Shown here in pieces: positions 18,007 to 27,165 of a stretch of 64,000 nucleotides of DNA. Position 1 is the first letter of the stretch. Each line of letters begins with the position of its first letter. The DNA lies in NCBI RefSeq assembly GCF_011492965.1, contig NZ_CP045121.1, positions 1,736,001 through 1,800,000 of the forward strand, in the 5' to 3' direction. The notes beneath the pieces are model-generated. The model saw only the letters and a list, made by a program, of their open reading frames with translations. It was not told where the DNA came from and did not search any database. The DNA comes from Rubrobacter marinus (GTDB lineage Bacteria > Actinomycetota > Rubrobacteria > Rubrobacterales > Rubrobacteraceae). The position numbers were made by a program, and so were the translations under genes.

Positions 18007-18306
18007 CTAACGCTCCTCGGGCCGGGCCTCGTGGCTCATGTCCGGGGCGCCCGTGAAGCCCTCGGGGCCGCCGGCCGAGAGCCGCTCGGGCTCCTGGACG
18101 CCGGCGAGCGCCCTGTCCAGGGCCTCCTCGTCCGTGGGGTCGGGGAGCTCGAGGCGGGAGGCCAGCGTGCGGTCGAGCTCCTCCTCCGAGAGCCCGCGCA
18201 CCTCCTCGTTCATCCTCTTCACCTCCGGCTCCGGGAGGTCCGAGAGCCCGAGGTCGTTGACCATCAGGGCCACCAGCTTGCGCTCTTTTGTCCCGCGATC
18301 CGCCAT
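18007..18306 (-). CDS. Hypothetical charged protein, 99 residues
   Basis: Not recognised. Acidic, helical, without signal peptide or membrane segment. It contains Leu-rich amphipathic stretches (LVALMVNDLGLSDL, EELDRTLASRLEL) and a disordered, Gly/Pro/Glu-rich tail. ATG at 18306 with GAGAGGAGC upstream. It stands alone between the sulfotransferase and the gamma-glutamyltransferase gene. Confidence 0.6.
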   Translation of the reverse strand: MADRGTKERKLVALMVNDLGLSDLPEPEVKRMNEEVRGLSEEELDRTLASRLELPDPTDEEALDRALAGVQEPERLSAGGPEGFTGAPDMSHEARPEER

Positions 18307-18409
18307 CTGTCTGGCTCCTCTCGTCTGTGATGCATCGGCCGTCGAGCGCCCAAGTCTACAACGCGCCCCGCGACGGCGGCGGGGTACCGGGTTTTCGTTA
18401 AAGGTGGGA

Positions 18410-18415
18410 TATAAC
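18410..18415 (+). promoter_or_regulatory. -10 element of a leaderless promoter (gamma-glutamyltransferase gene)
   Basis: TATAAC ends 5 nt before the GTG at 18421. Confidence 0.5.
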
Positions 18416-18420
18416 TAGCC

Positions 18421-20341
18421 GTGCCCCGTGAGGGAGGGGGCGTCATGCAAGGCAGAACACCACGATTCTCGGGAGCTTGCGGTTTGAGGAAGATGCTCAC
18501 CATCCTGCTTGTCCTTGGCCTCCTCGGCTCTTGCGGGGGCGCCGGGCCCGCGGCCCCCGAGGCCGCCCCGCGCGAGGAGGAGACGACCTCCGCGACGACG
18601 GGCGAGCCGACCGGCGAGACCTCGCCGGAGCCGACGGCCCCCGCGACCGTCGCGCAGACGGAGCCCGAGCCGCCGGAGGAGCCGGCGGTGCGGGCCACCT
18701 CGAGCACGCCCGATGCCCCGGCCGTCGGCGGCGAGGGCATGGTCAGCTCCGCCCACCCGCTCGCCACCGAGGCCGGCCTCGAGGTCCTCGCCGACGGCGG
18801 CAACGCCTTCGACGCCGCCGTCGCGGTCGCCGCCGCCCTCAACGTCGTCGAGCCGATGATGAGCGGGGCCGGAGGCTACGGCGCCCTCGTCGTCTACGAC
18901 GCCGAGAAGGGGGAGACGCGCTACCTGGAGGCCGGGAGCCGCTTCCCGGCGTCGACCGACCCCTCGGTCTTCCGCCCGCCGACGCCCGGCTACGAGGCGA
19001 ACCGCTGCGGGGCCCCCGCCGTCTCTGCGCCCGCCAACGTGGACGCCTGGGAGAAGCTCTCCGAGGAGTACGGCGACCTCGAGTGGAGCCGGCTCTTCGA
19101 GCCCGCCATAGGGTACGCCGAAAACGGCTTCGCCATCGACGGGGTGACGGCCGGTTGGATCGGCTCGGAGTACCCGGCCTTCCCCGAGAACGCCCGCGAG
19201 ATCTACGGCAGGGACGGCGTCCCGCTCCAGACCGGGGAGACCCTCGTCCAGACCGACCTCGCAGGGTCCCTGCGCCAGATACAGCGCGAAGGCGCCGACT
19301 CCATGCACGGCGGCTCTCTGGGCGAGGCGATGGCCGCGACCGTCCAGGAGGGCGGCGGCTTCCTGACGCTCGACGACACCCGCGAGAACCGCGCCGAGTG
19401 GCTCGACACCATAAGCATCGGCTACCGCGGCAACGAGGTGGTCACGGCCTCGCCGCCCTCCACCTCCTGGGGCATGCTCCTCCGGCTCGGGGTGTTGAGC
19501 GAGTTCGACCTCACCCCGCAGGATCACAACACCTCCGACTACCTCCACGCCCTCACGGAGGTCTCCAAGCAGGGCGGGCAGGTCGCCAGGGAGTACGCCG
19601 CCGACCCGCCGTTCGACCTCCTGCTCTCGGAGGAGTACTGGGCCGAGCAGGCAGCGAACATGAGCCCCTACTACGCGAGCCCCTACGAGCCCTTCACCAC
19701 CGTCGACTCCGCGGCCTCCTGCTCCCCGACGGGCTACACGCCCACCGGGCCGGCCAACAACGCGCAGGCGAACTCCCAGGGCTACACCACCCACTACGTC
19801 GTCGCCGACGGGGAGGGGAACGTCGTAAGCTCCACCCAGACCCTGGGCAACGTCTTCGGGAGCAAGGTCATGCCCGAGGGGACGGGGCTCTGGCTGAACG
19901 ACGCGACCGCCTGGAGCCGCTTCGAGCCCGTCGGGAACGTCTTCGACGTCTACCCCGGACGGAAGAGCCTCTACGCCCTGTGCCCCGTCATCGTGCTGCG
20001 CGACGGGAAGCCCACCATCGCGCTGGGCACCCCCGGCGGGCGCACCATCCCCAGACCACGACCCAGATGCTGACCAACATGGTCGAGTTCGACATGGACG
20101 TGCAGGACGCCCTCTCCGCCCCAGGACGAGCTTCGTGATCCCGGACATCCTCGCCGTCGAGGAGGGCATAAGCCAGCCCGTCCGGGATGACCTGATCTCG
20201 CGCGGCCACAACGTACGCCCCGCGACCGCGGCCCTGGGCAACGCCCACGCCCTCACCATCGAGTACGACGAGGAGGGCAACCCGGTCCGCTTCAACGGGG
20301 GCGCCGACCCCCGCGGCGCCGGCTCGGCGGCGGGGTACTAG
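18421..20341 (+). CDS. ggt: Lipoprotein gamma-glutamyltransferase, frame broken twice near the 3' end
   Basis: An Ntn hydrolase of about 640 residues that cleaves or transfers gamma-glutamyl groups, for example from glutathione. The N-terminus has a hydrophobic segment ending LLGSC, a lipobox, then a Pro/Thr/Glu-rich spacer of about 60 residues, so the enzyme is anchored outside the membrane. The large subunit starts GMVSSAHPLATEAGLEVLADGGNAFDAAVA. The autoprocessing threonine is the first of the pair in GYTTHYVVADGEGNVVS, followed by the family's SSTQTLGNVFGSKV. One base is missing in each C run at 20049-20052 and 20119-20122; restoring both gives GGRTIPQTTTQML and SAPRTSFVIPD and ends at TAG 20341. 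The GTG start lies 5 nt after a TATAAC box; a later ATG in the signal peptide is possible. Confidence 0.88.
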
Positions 20342-20359
20342 GAAGGAGACGCGAGCGGC

Positions 20360-20739
20360 GTGAAAGCATCGGGGATCTTTTGCTCTGGATCGTAGCGGGA
20401 GCCTCGCTCTTCGTGGTCGCGTTCGACGCGCTCGGCTCCCTCGCCGCCCGGCGGTTGGGCTTCCCCTACGCCGTCCTCACCGTGGTATCGTTGCTCGTCT
20501 ATGGGACGACGGGGGCCCTTGCGGCGGACCAGTCCGGGGTTACGATGGGCACTCTGGCGGCGGGGATTGTGGGGCTCGTGGACTCAACCTTGGGCTGGGC
20601 GGTCTCCCGGAAGTTAGGGGCGGGGCGCCTCCCCAATGAGGCGCCCCGCCCCGGGGTGTCCGCGGGCACCGTCCTGCTCGTCTCGCTCCTCGCCGCGGCG
20701 ATCGGGCTGGTCGGAGGCTCCGTGGTTACCGCGGGTTAG
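20360..20739 (+). CDS. Small membrane protein, four predicted spans
   Basis: About 126 residues, very hydrophobic, with four likely spans: WIVAGASLFVVAFDALGSLA, PYAVLTVVSLLVYGTTGALA, VTMGTLAAGIVGLVDSTLGW and VLLVSLLAAAIGLVGGSVV. The best start is the GTG at 20360, with AAGGAG about 10 nt upstream, but it needs one extra T in the run at 20378-20381. Without that correction the frame opens at TTG 20380. No family recognised. It may be co-transcribed with the gamma-glutamyltransferase gene, 18 bp upstream. Confidence 0.65.
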
Positions 20740-20955
20740 AGGCCGCGCCCCGCCGTAGCGGCTTCGGGGCTGGAGGGCGGGCGCGTCCCGTAAACGCGGC
20801 GGGAGATGGAAAGCGGCGCCGGTGATGCGGCTTATAACCGATGAAGCCCGGCGGCTTGGAGGGGGAATCCACAAAGGTTTCACACTCTGCGGGCCACCGG
20901 GCACAAGCATGGTACATGCGCGTCGCGCGCGGGGCAATACTGTTTTTCGTGTATG

Positions 20956-22713
20956 TCAGGAGCGGACGCCGGGCGCCCCGATCTCCGCGCGCAGCGCCTC
21001 GACCTCGTCCGTGATGCCGGAGAGCGAGCCCCTGGCCTCGGACATGCGGGCGTGCTCGGTGCGGACGAAGCGCGTGTAGGGGGCGATGGCCTCGCGCATC
21101 CGCTCGACCGAGCGCGAGAGCTCCGCCTCGAACTGCCTTCTCACCACCTCGACGAGCCGCTCGCGCAGGGCCTCGGTCTCCTGCGCGAACTCCGCCCGGG
21201 CCTTGCGGCGCCTGTTCGGCAGCACGAAGAGGCCGTAGCCGCCCAGGATCGCGACCGCGATAAGCCCGGTCACGTCGAGGAAGCGGGTCGTGAACAGCGT
21301 GACCACGAGCGCCCCGATGCCCAGAGCGCCCGCCCCCGAGGCGGCCGTGCGGGTGACCGCGTCCTGTATGGAGAGCGCCAGCTCCGCCGACTCGCGCTCG
21401 CGGTCGTAGCGGCGGACGACGTCCTGGGCGTTCCTGCCGACGGACTGGAGAAGCTGGTTGCGGTTGTACTCGAAGTTGTCCCCGACGTCGCCGATGATGT
21501 GCTCGTCGTAGCGGGCCTGGCGCCTGCGGTTCACGTACTCCACGACGCTGCGCCACTGCTTCAGGTTCCGGTCGACCATCCAGTCGATAAGCTCCTGGAC
21601 CCGTTCGTCTATGAGCGCCTCGGTGTCGGCGACGACCTCTTCCTTGAAGCGTTCCTGCACCTTGTCGCGGCTCAACAGCTCGCGGATGTTGAGGAGCCTT
21701 ATGTTCTCTTCCAGCCACGCGTCGCCGCGCTCGCTCATCCGCAGGACGATGTTCTCCAGCTCCGCGAGGCGCGCCTCGAAGTCCCGCCGCATGTCCTCGG
21801 TGTAAGCCTCGAGCTGCGACTCGACGTTCTCCGCCATCCTGAAGTCGTCCTCCAGGAGGCCGAGGCGCTCGTTCACCGCGAGCCCGTAGCGGCGGACGAG
21901 CTCCTCGACGACGCCCAGGGGGCTCTCCAGCTTGAGCCGGACCCGGCCCTCCTCGTCGAGGAGCCCCCGCACGTACCCCTCGAGCTCCCCGAAGCCGCTC
22001 GCGCTCAGGAGCGCGTCGGCCTCCAGGCCTCCGAGGCCGGAGGCCTTCGCCTTCCGGGCGAGGTAGGCGGAGACGAAGAAGATCGGCGGCTTCAGCCCGA
22101 GCATCGAGCGCACGCCCTCCTCCACGAAGGATCGGACCTGTTCGCGGGCCTCGTCGCCGCGCAGGAGGTCCACCTTGTTCACGACGAGCACGATCTTCTT
22201 GCCCCAGTCGCGGATAAGCTCCAGGTACCCGCGCTCCGACTCGGTGAAGGGCCTGTCCGCGGAGGTGACGAAGAGGACGAGGTCGCTCCGGGGGACGAAG
22301 CCCCGGCTGAGCTCCTCGTGGTGGCGGATGATGGCGTTGGTCCCCGGCGTGTCGACGATGGCGACCTCGCGCAGGAAGTCGTTCGGGTAGCCCCTCTCCA
22401 GGACCCCCTCCCGGCGCTCGCGGTCCTCCGGGCGCTCGGCGTAGCGCAAGACGGTGATGCGGTCCGTCGTGGGCGTGACGCCCTCCGTGGAGATCTCCGC
22501 CCCGAGCAGCGCGTTGATGAACGCGCTCTTGCCCGCGTTGAACTCCCCGACCACGACGAGCAGGAAAAGCTCCCCGATGTCGTCGAGCTTCTGGCGGACG
22601 AGCCCCACGTCCTCGGGCGGCGCGCCGAAACCCTCGAGGAACCCGACGACGCCCTCCAGGAGCGCCCGCTCGCGCTCCGCCAGATCCTTCCAACGCTCGT
22701 CGAGAATTCGCAC
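20956..22713 (-). CDS. Bacterial dynamin-like GTPase
   Basis: A 585-residue large GTPase. The GTP-binding motifs are G1 GEFNAGKS at 56-63, a threonine-rich switch I (GVTPTTDRITVL), G3 VDTPGTN and G4 NKVDLLRGDE. A long helical stalk with coiled-coil heptads follows. Near residues 465-505 lies a hydrophobic hairpin (GALGIGALVVTLF, GLIAVAILGGYGLFVLP) typical of bacterial dynamins that insert in membranes. Family roles include membrane fusion, stress repair and cell division. GTG start at 22713; GGAGG lies about 15 nt upstream. It is divergent from a roadblock protein that could modulate a GTPase. Confidence 0.88.
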   Translation of the reverse strand: MRILDERWKDLAERERALLEGVVGFLEGFGAPPEDVGLVRQKLDDIGELFLLVVVGEFNAGKSAFINALLGAEISTEGVTPTTDRITVLRYAERPEDRERREGVLERGYPNDFLREVAIVDTPGTNAIIRHHEELSRGFVPRSDLVLFVTSADRPFTESERGYLELIRDWGKKIVLVVNKVDLLRGDEAREQVRSFVEEGVRSMLGLKPPIFFVSAYLARKAKASGLGGLEADALLSASGFGELEGYVRGLLDEEGRVRLKLESPLGVVEELVRRYGLAVNERLGLLEDDFRMAENVESQLEAYTEDMRRDFEARLAELENIVLRMSERGDAWLEENIRLLNIRELLSRDKVQERFKEEVVADTEALIDERVQELIDWMVDRNLKQWRSVVEYVNRRRQARYDEHIIGDVGDNFEYNRNQLLQSVGRNAQDVVRRYDRERESAELALSIQDAVTRTAASGAGALGIGALVVTLFTTRFLDVTGLIAVAILGGYGLFVLPNRRRKARAEFAQETEALRERLVEVVRRQFEAELSRSVERMREAIAPYTRFVRTEHARMSEARGSLSGITDEVEALRAEIGAPGVRS

Positions 22714-22875
22714 CGCGCCCCCACGCCTCCGAGATCGAACGACACCGCGGATTGTACCCGGTCGGCCCCCCGCGCGGGCGCCGGGGTTCGTCCTCCGGCC
22801 CCTGTTCCGTCTCCCCGGCTAAAGGGTTTCGGGGTCGTGCCGATGATAAGCAGAGATCAGAGAGAGGAGATCCCT

Positions 22876-23247
22876 GTGATAGAGACGAACCTGGACGTGC
22901 ACCAGGCGATGCAGGAGTTGATGGGCATCCACGGGGCGGTGGGCGCCTCGATCGTCGACTACGAGAGCGGGATGGTGCTCGCCGACGCGGGGAGCCACGT
23001 CGACCTCGAGTACACGGCGGCGCGTTTCTCGGACGTCGTGCGCATGAACCTCGACATCATGAAGGTCTCCGGGCTCGACGACGGCATGGAGGATATCCTG
23101 ATCACCTACGACAACTCCTTCGTGCTGCTCCGCATCCTGCGCAACGCCGAAGGGCTCTTCATGCAACTGAACTTCAACAAGATCGGACCGAACATCGGGC
23201 TCGCGCGCTACAAGCTCGGCCAGGTAGACCGCCGCCTCACGATCTAG
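22876..23247 (+). CDS. Roadblock/LC7 (MglB-like) domain protein
   Basis: A 123-residue single-domain protein with the roadblock pattern: a first helix (VHQAMQELMGIHGAVGASIVDYESGMVL), a middle strand pair (YDNSFVLLRIL) and a C-terminal helix (NIGLARYKL). Roadblock proteins act as partners or GAPs of small GTPases. I chose the GTG at 22876 because GAGAGGAGA lies 6 nt upstream; an ATG at 22843 is possible. Its neighbour on the other strand is a dynamin-like GTPase, and no MglA-type small GTPase is nearby. Confidence 0.75.
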   Translation: MIETNLDVHQAMQELMGIHGAVGASIVDYESGMVLADAGSHVDLEYTAARFSDVVRMNLDIMKVSGLDDGMEDILITYDNSFVLLRILRNAEGLFMQLNFNKIGPNIGLARYKLGQVDRRLTI

Positions 23248-23254
23248 CCCTCCC

Positions 23255-24184
23255 TCAAAGCTCCCCGGCGAAGGCGAGGCGGGCGGCGGCGAGGTCCCAC
23301 AGGGCGTGTCCGACGCTCTCGAAGACGATGGGCCCGTCCCTCTCCTCGAACCTCTCCGGGCCCCGGAGCGCGTCCTCCAGGGCGACGGCGTCCCCCCAGT
23401 CGAACGCGCCGGCTTCCCCGGCGGAGATCAGGTCCCCGGCCTCCTCGCGGGCGCCTTCGAGGTCGTCCACGACGACGCGCGCCGCCGCGACGAGCGGGGC
23501 CGGAAGCTCGACCATGTGCGGCCGGAAGGAGCCGACGGCCGCGACGAAGGCGTCGCCCCGCACCCCTTCGGACAGCACGGGTACCTCGCTCGTCGTCGCG
23601 GTGACGACGAGGGTCACCTCCCCGACGGCCCCGGCGAGCTCCCCCTCGACCGCCAGCGCCTCCATACCCAATCCCCTGGCGTGCTCGACGAGGGCGCGCT
23701 CCCCTTCCGCCCCGCGGGACCCCACGAAGACCTTCTCGGTGCCGAGCCCCTCCCGGAACGCCTCGAGGTGCGCCCTGCCCTGCGTGCCCGCCCCCAGGAT
23801 CAGGAGCGGGCCGTCCGGCCTCGGGGCGAGGGACGAGGCCGCGAGGAGCGAGAGGGCCGCCGTGCGCCGCGCCGTCACGGTCGCGCCGTCGAGGACGCCG
23901 AGCCGCTCTCCGGTCGCCGCGCGCATCGCGACGACCTCGCCCCGGATCGTGGGCAGCCCCCGCTCGGCGTTGCCGGGGTGTACGGTGACGAGCTTCGTCA
24001 CCGCGAGGGCCCCGTCGGCCGCGGGCATCACGAGCAGGGTCGCGCCGCCCCCGAGCGGGAGCCGGAGCCTCGGAGGGGCGTGCGCCTCGCCGGAGGCCTT
24101 CATCCCGAGCACCTCCCCGAGGGCCTCCGCGAGCGCGGGGTAGGGGAGGAGGGCCCGCGTCTCGGTCGCGTCGAACGTCCTCAT
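23255..24184 (-). CDS. Ornithine cyclodeaminase/mu-crystallin family protein
   Basis: A 309-residue NAD(P)-binding protein. The Rossmann motif is LILGAGTQGRAHLEAF and the substrate arginine lies in AVTKLVTVHPGN. The family includes ornithine cyclodeaminase, alanine dehydrogenase and pyrroline-2-carboxylate or ketimine reductases; sequence alone does not tell which. ATG at 24184. It is divergent from the DUF2723 gene. Confidence 0.85.
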   Translation of the reverse strand: MRTFDATETRALLPYPALAEALGEVLGMKASGEAHAPPRLRLPLGGGATLLVMPAADGALAVTKLVTVHPGNAERGLPTIRGEVVAMRAATGERLGVLDGATVTARRTAALSLLAASSLAPRPDGPLLILGAGTQGRAHLEAFREGLGTEKVFVGSRGAEGERALVEHARGLGMEALAVEGELAGAVGEVTLVVTATTSEVPVLSEGVRGDAFVAAVGSFRPHMVELPAPLVAAARVVVDDLEGAREEAGDLISAGEAGAFDWGDAVALEDALRGPERFEERDGPIVFESVGHALWDLAAARLAFAGEL

Positions 24185-24297
24185 GCGACGGGCAGGATAC
24201 ACCCGGGCCGCGAACTCGCGCGCTCGCCCGCGGGCGGGGCCGCGCGGGCTCGCTTGAAGCTTGAGGGGCAAAACGACTGTGGTACCCTATCCCGCTA

Positions 24298-25958
24298 GTG
24301 AAAGCGGGCGTCGAAGAGCCACCGAAGAAGAGAAAGCCGCTCCTGCGGAACTTCGCCGTACCCTCCGGTCTTGTGCCGGCCCGGAGGACGCTCGCCGTCT
24401 CGGTCGGTCTCCTCGTGGCCGGGTTCGCGCTCTTTCTCTACCTGAGGACGCTCGCCCCGACGGTGCTCTACTACGACCGTCCGACGCTCCTGGACTCGGC
24501 CATGTTCCAGGCGCAGCTCTCCACCCTGGGCGTGACGCACCCCACGGGGTACCCGACCTACACGATGCTCGGGCACCTCTTCACGTACCTGCCCATCGGG
24601 GACCCCGCGTACAGGATCAACCTGTTCTCCGCGATCGTGGGCGCCGCCGGGGTGCTCGTGCTCTACCTCGTCGGGCTCCGGCTGACCGGGAGCATCCTCG
24701 GGGCCGGGCTCGGGGCGCTCGCGTTCGGCATCGGCGACACGTACTGGAGCCAGGCGATCATCGCCGAGGTCTACACCCTCAACGTCCTGTTCATCACGAC
24801 CGTGCTCCTCCTGTTGCTCGTGTGGAGGGACACGCGCCGGGACCGCTACCTCCTCGCCGCGTGCTTCCTCATGGGGCTCTCCCTCACGCACCACGTGACG
24901 AGCGGGCTCCTGCTGCCGGGGGCCGCCATCTTCGTCTTCGCGGTGGAGAAGAGGAAGTTCGTGCAGTGGCGCGTCGTCCTCAAGGGGGCGGGGCTCTTCC
25001 TCGTCGGGCTCCTGCCCTACCTGTACCTGCCCATACGCGCCTCGATGAACCCGCCGATGAACGAGGCGGACCCGACGACCCCGCGCGCTTCTGGGAGCTC
25101 GTCAACGGCGGGCAGCTCACCGGCGTCTTCGGGACCTTCGGGCCGGACCTGATCCCCCTGAGGCTCTCGTTCTTCGGGGGTACATGGGCGACGAGTTCCA
25201 CGTCGTCCTGCTCTTCCTCGCGATGTTCGGGGCGATAGTCGCGGTCTTTCGGGACCGGGCCGCCGCCGCCCTCATCGGCTTCCTCTTCCTCGGCTGGCTG
25301 GCCTACGCGATCGAGTACGAGATCTTCGACTTCTTTCTGTACTTTATCCCGTCCTACCTTATGCTCGCCCTGTTCATGGTCTTCGGCGTCGCCGCCCTCT
25401 TCGACGGCGTCCGGAACCTGACCCGCGCCTCCCCGCCGGCCCTCGGGGCCGCGGCCGTCGTCCTGCTCTTCTCCCCGCTCCTCTACTTCACGCTCGCCGA
25501 CGCCCGCAGCGACTACCGCAAGGTCGACCGCAGCGGCGACCTACAGGGGCGCGAGATCATCGAGGACGTCGCCAACAACGCCCTGCCGGACGCCACGATC
25601 CTGCACCACCGCAGCACGCTCTGGTACATGGTCCTCGTCGAGGAGCGCCGCCGCGACCTCACCCTCGTCAGCCCGTGGTACCCCTCCTGGCACCGCTACA
25701 CCGACATCGTCTGGCCCGACGACATCGACCGCGCGACGGCGAACCTCCGCTGGGGGACCAGCGACTACACGGGCGTCGGCGCCGCCGAGGAGGCCGCCGA
25801 GCGGGCCGCCCCGTCTACATCCTCAACCAGCCGAGCGCCGGCCCCAGAACTTCTACGACGCCGGCTGGCAGACCGTGAAGGTCGAGGGCAACCTCTTCGA
25901 GCTCGTCCCGCCCGGCCGCGAGCCCTTCACGCCCATCGAGGAGCAGCAGGACGGTTAA
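24298..25958 (+). CDS. DUF2723-family polytopic membrane protein (O-mannosyltransferase-like), frame broken four times
   Basis: About 554 residues with around ten membrane spans. The diagnostic N-terminal part reads LYYDRPTLLDSAMFQ and THPTGYPTYTMLGHLF, matching the DUF2723 group distantly related to GT-C glycosyltransferases that use lipid-linked sugars. Single bases are missing at 25071-25073 (C), 25176-25180 (G), 25803-25805 (G) and 25842-25845 (C). Restoring them gives EADPDDPARFWELVNGG, SFFGGYMGDEFHVV, AAERGRPVYILNQPSAGPQNFYDAG and a TAA at 25956-25958. The C-terminal soluble part is probably extracytoplasmic. GTG start at 24298. It overlaps the convergent diterpene gene by 4 bp. Confidence 0.75.
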
Positions 25959-26914
25959 CGGCCCCCCCGCCCGTAGGCCTGCGGCGGCGCGGGCACGTCG
26001 GGGAAGACGGGGCGCCACATCCTCGTCACGGGGTGTACCCTGCCCAGCCCGACGGTCGCGCCCGAGCACCGCTCGTTGTACTCGATAAGCTCCCCCTGCG
26101 CCTCGGGCGGCAGCGCCTCGTAGTCCACGAGCGGCACCCGGCGCGAGAAGAGGTGGTCGTAGAGGATCTCGCGGAACTGCCGCTCGCTCAAATCCGGCGA
26201 GGGGTTGAGGGTCGCGTAGAGGTGCTCCTCGCCGCCCGCCAGGAGCGGCACGTCGAACATCTCGGGCTGGGTGTGGCCGATGTAGAAGCTCAGGTCCGGC
26301 ACCGCGGCGCCGTAGTAGCCCTCGATCAGCTCCCGCCGGTCGGGCGGGCGCCCGTGCGTGGCCGCGAACTCCACGCTCAGGCGCGCTATCTTCTCCCACG
26401 GCGCGTCCGCGAAGAGCCCCAGCAGCAGCAGCGGCCCGTCGCCCGAGGCCGTCTCCTCCTCCAGCTCGGCGCAGGCCTCGAGCATCGGCCGGAAGACCGG
26501 GTCGACGAGCGCCTCCCTGTACTCCCCGTAGAAGCGCAGCCGTACCCCGGAGTCGAACAGCTCGCGGCAGACGGGGTCCTCCGCCAGCTTCAAGAGGCCG
26601 CTCATGGCGTAGCGCGTGTACTCCACGCCGCGGCGGAGGGTGACCGAGCCAAACTCGGGGGTCAGGACCACGCTCGCGCCGTGGTCGAACATCATGCGGT
26701 GGAGCTCGGCCTGGCGCCGGATCAGCACCGTCAGGTAGTCGCTCGCGCCGGAGTCGCGGCGCTTCCGCGAGAGATACCAGCGGCGCGTCCCGTTGTAGGG
26801 CCAGCCGACGACGAGGGGGGACGGGAAGCCCTTCACCGCCTCCGCCACCCGCTCCGGGGGCCAGTCCATCCACTCGGAGATCGAAGGGGACGAGTACGAC
26901 GTCTCGGTGTTCAA
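25955..26914 (-). CDS. Diterpene synthase of the Rv3378c (tuberculosinol/tuberculosinyl transferase) family, cis-prenyltransferase fold
   Basis: A 319-residue homologue of M. tuberculosis Rv3378c, which turns tuberculosinyl diphosphate into tuberculosinol, isotuberculosinol or 1-tuberculosinyladenosine. Matches recalled from the family include GTRRW near residue 42, MMFDHG, RLRFYGEYREAL, HGRPPDRRELIEGYYG, FDVPLLAGG and FREILYDHLFSR, all in the same order. In cis-prenyltransferases and Rv3378c an Asp precedes GTRRW or GNRRW; here it is Asn (AAC codon). TTG start at 26914 with GGAGG 9 nt upstream. It is divergent from the Rv3377c-like cyclase across a 251-bp gap, so the two enzymes most likely act in sequence. 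The product could equally be a kolavelool-type alcohol, as known from Herpetosiphon. Confidence 0.87.
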   Translation of the reverse strand: MNTETSYSSPSISEWMDWPPERVAEAVKGFPSPLVVGWPYNGTRRWYLSRKRRDSGASDYLTVLIRRQAELHRMMFDHGASVVLTPEFGSVTLRRGVEYTRYAMSGLLKLAEDPVCRELFDSGVRLRFYGEYREALVDPVFRPMLEACAELEEETASGDGPLLLLGLFADAPWEKIARLSVEFAATHGRPPDRRELIEGYYGAAVPDLSFYIGHTQPEMFDVPLLAGGEEHLYATLNPSPDLSERQFREILYDHLFSRRVPLVDYEALPPEAQGELIEYNERCSGATVGLGRVHPVTRMWRPVFPDVPAPPQAYGRGGR

Positions 26915-27084
26915 ACGGGCGCCTCCGTCGTTGGGGTCCAGCAGAGCGTCCCTCCACTATAGGGAAAAACCGGCTCCTCCGGAGCACCGGGTCCGCGCGA
27001 CGTATCGGCTCAGGCGTTGCGGCGGCGCGACCCCGTTTGTAGAATCGCGATCCGGTAGGTGGCGGACAAATAGGAGGGGAACCG

Positions 27085-27138
27085 ATGCTCTCGCGTGGCT
27101 CTGGCCGTACTCGTCCCTGGAACCCCCGGTCAAGTTGA
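27085..27138 (+). CDS. Possible 17-residue upstream ORF before the diterpene cyclase
   Basis: ATG at 27085 follows TAGGAGGGGA with ideal spacing and opens 17 codons ending in TGA, 27 bp before the cyclase ATG. The ribosome site is stronger than that of the cyclase itself. It could be a leader peptide. Coding potential is otherwise unproven. Confidence 0.3.
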   Translation: MLSRGSGRTRPWNPRSS

Positions 27139-27165
27139 CCGGAGAAAGGAAGCGGAGGGCCGAGG

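Noticed and set aside
5681-20915. Repeated short words such as AAGCATGG at 5685 and 20910 as a dispersed repeat
   Set aside because: The match is only about 8-9 bases with no flanking similarity or structure; expected by chance.
20726-22693. A 655-codon open frame on the minus strand overlapping the dynamin gene
   Set aside because: It is an Arg/Gly/Pro-rich shadow; the overlapping frame has all GTPase motifs.
27000-27165. Possible N-terminal extension or promoter overlap of the diterpene cyclase, including a long frame on the plus strand from 26907
   Set aside because: The frame 26907-27173 has basic, low-complexity translation with no homology features, and the cyclase starts well at 27166 with its own ribosome site.
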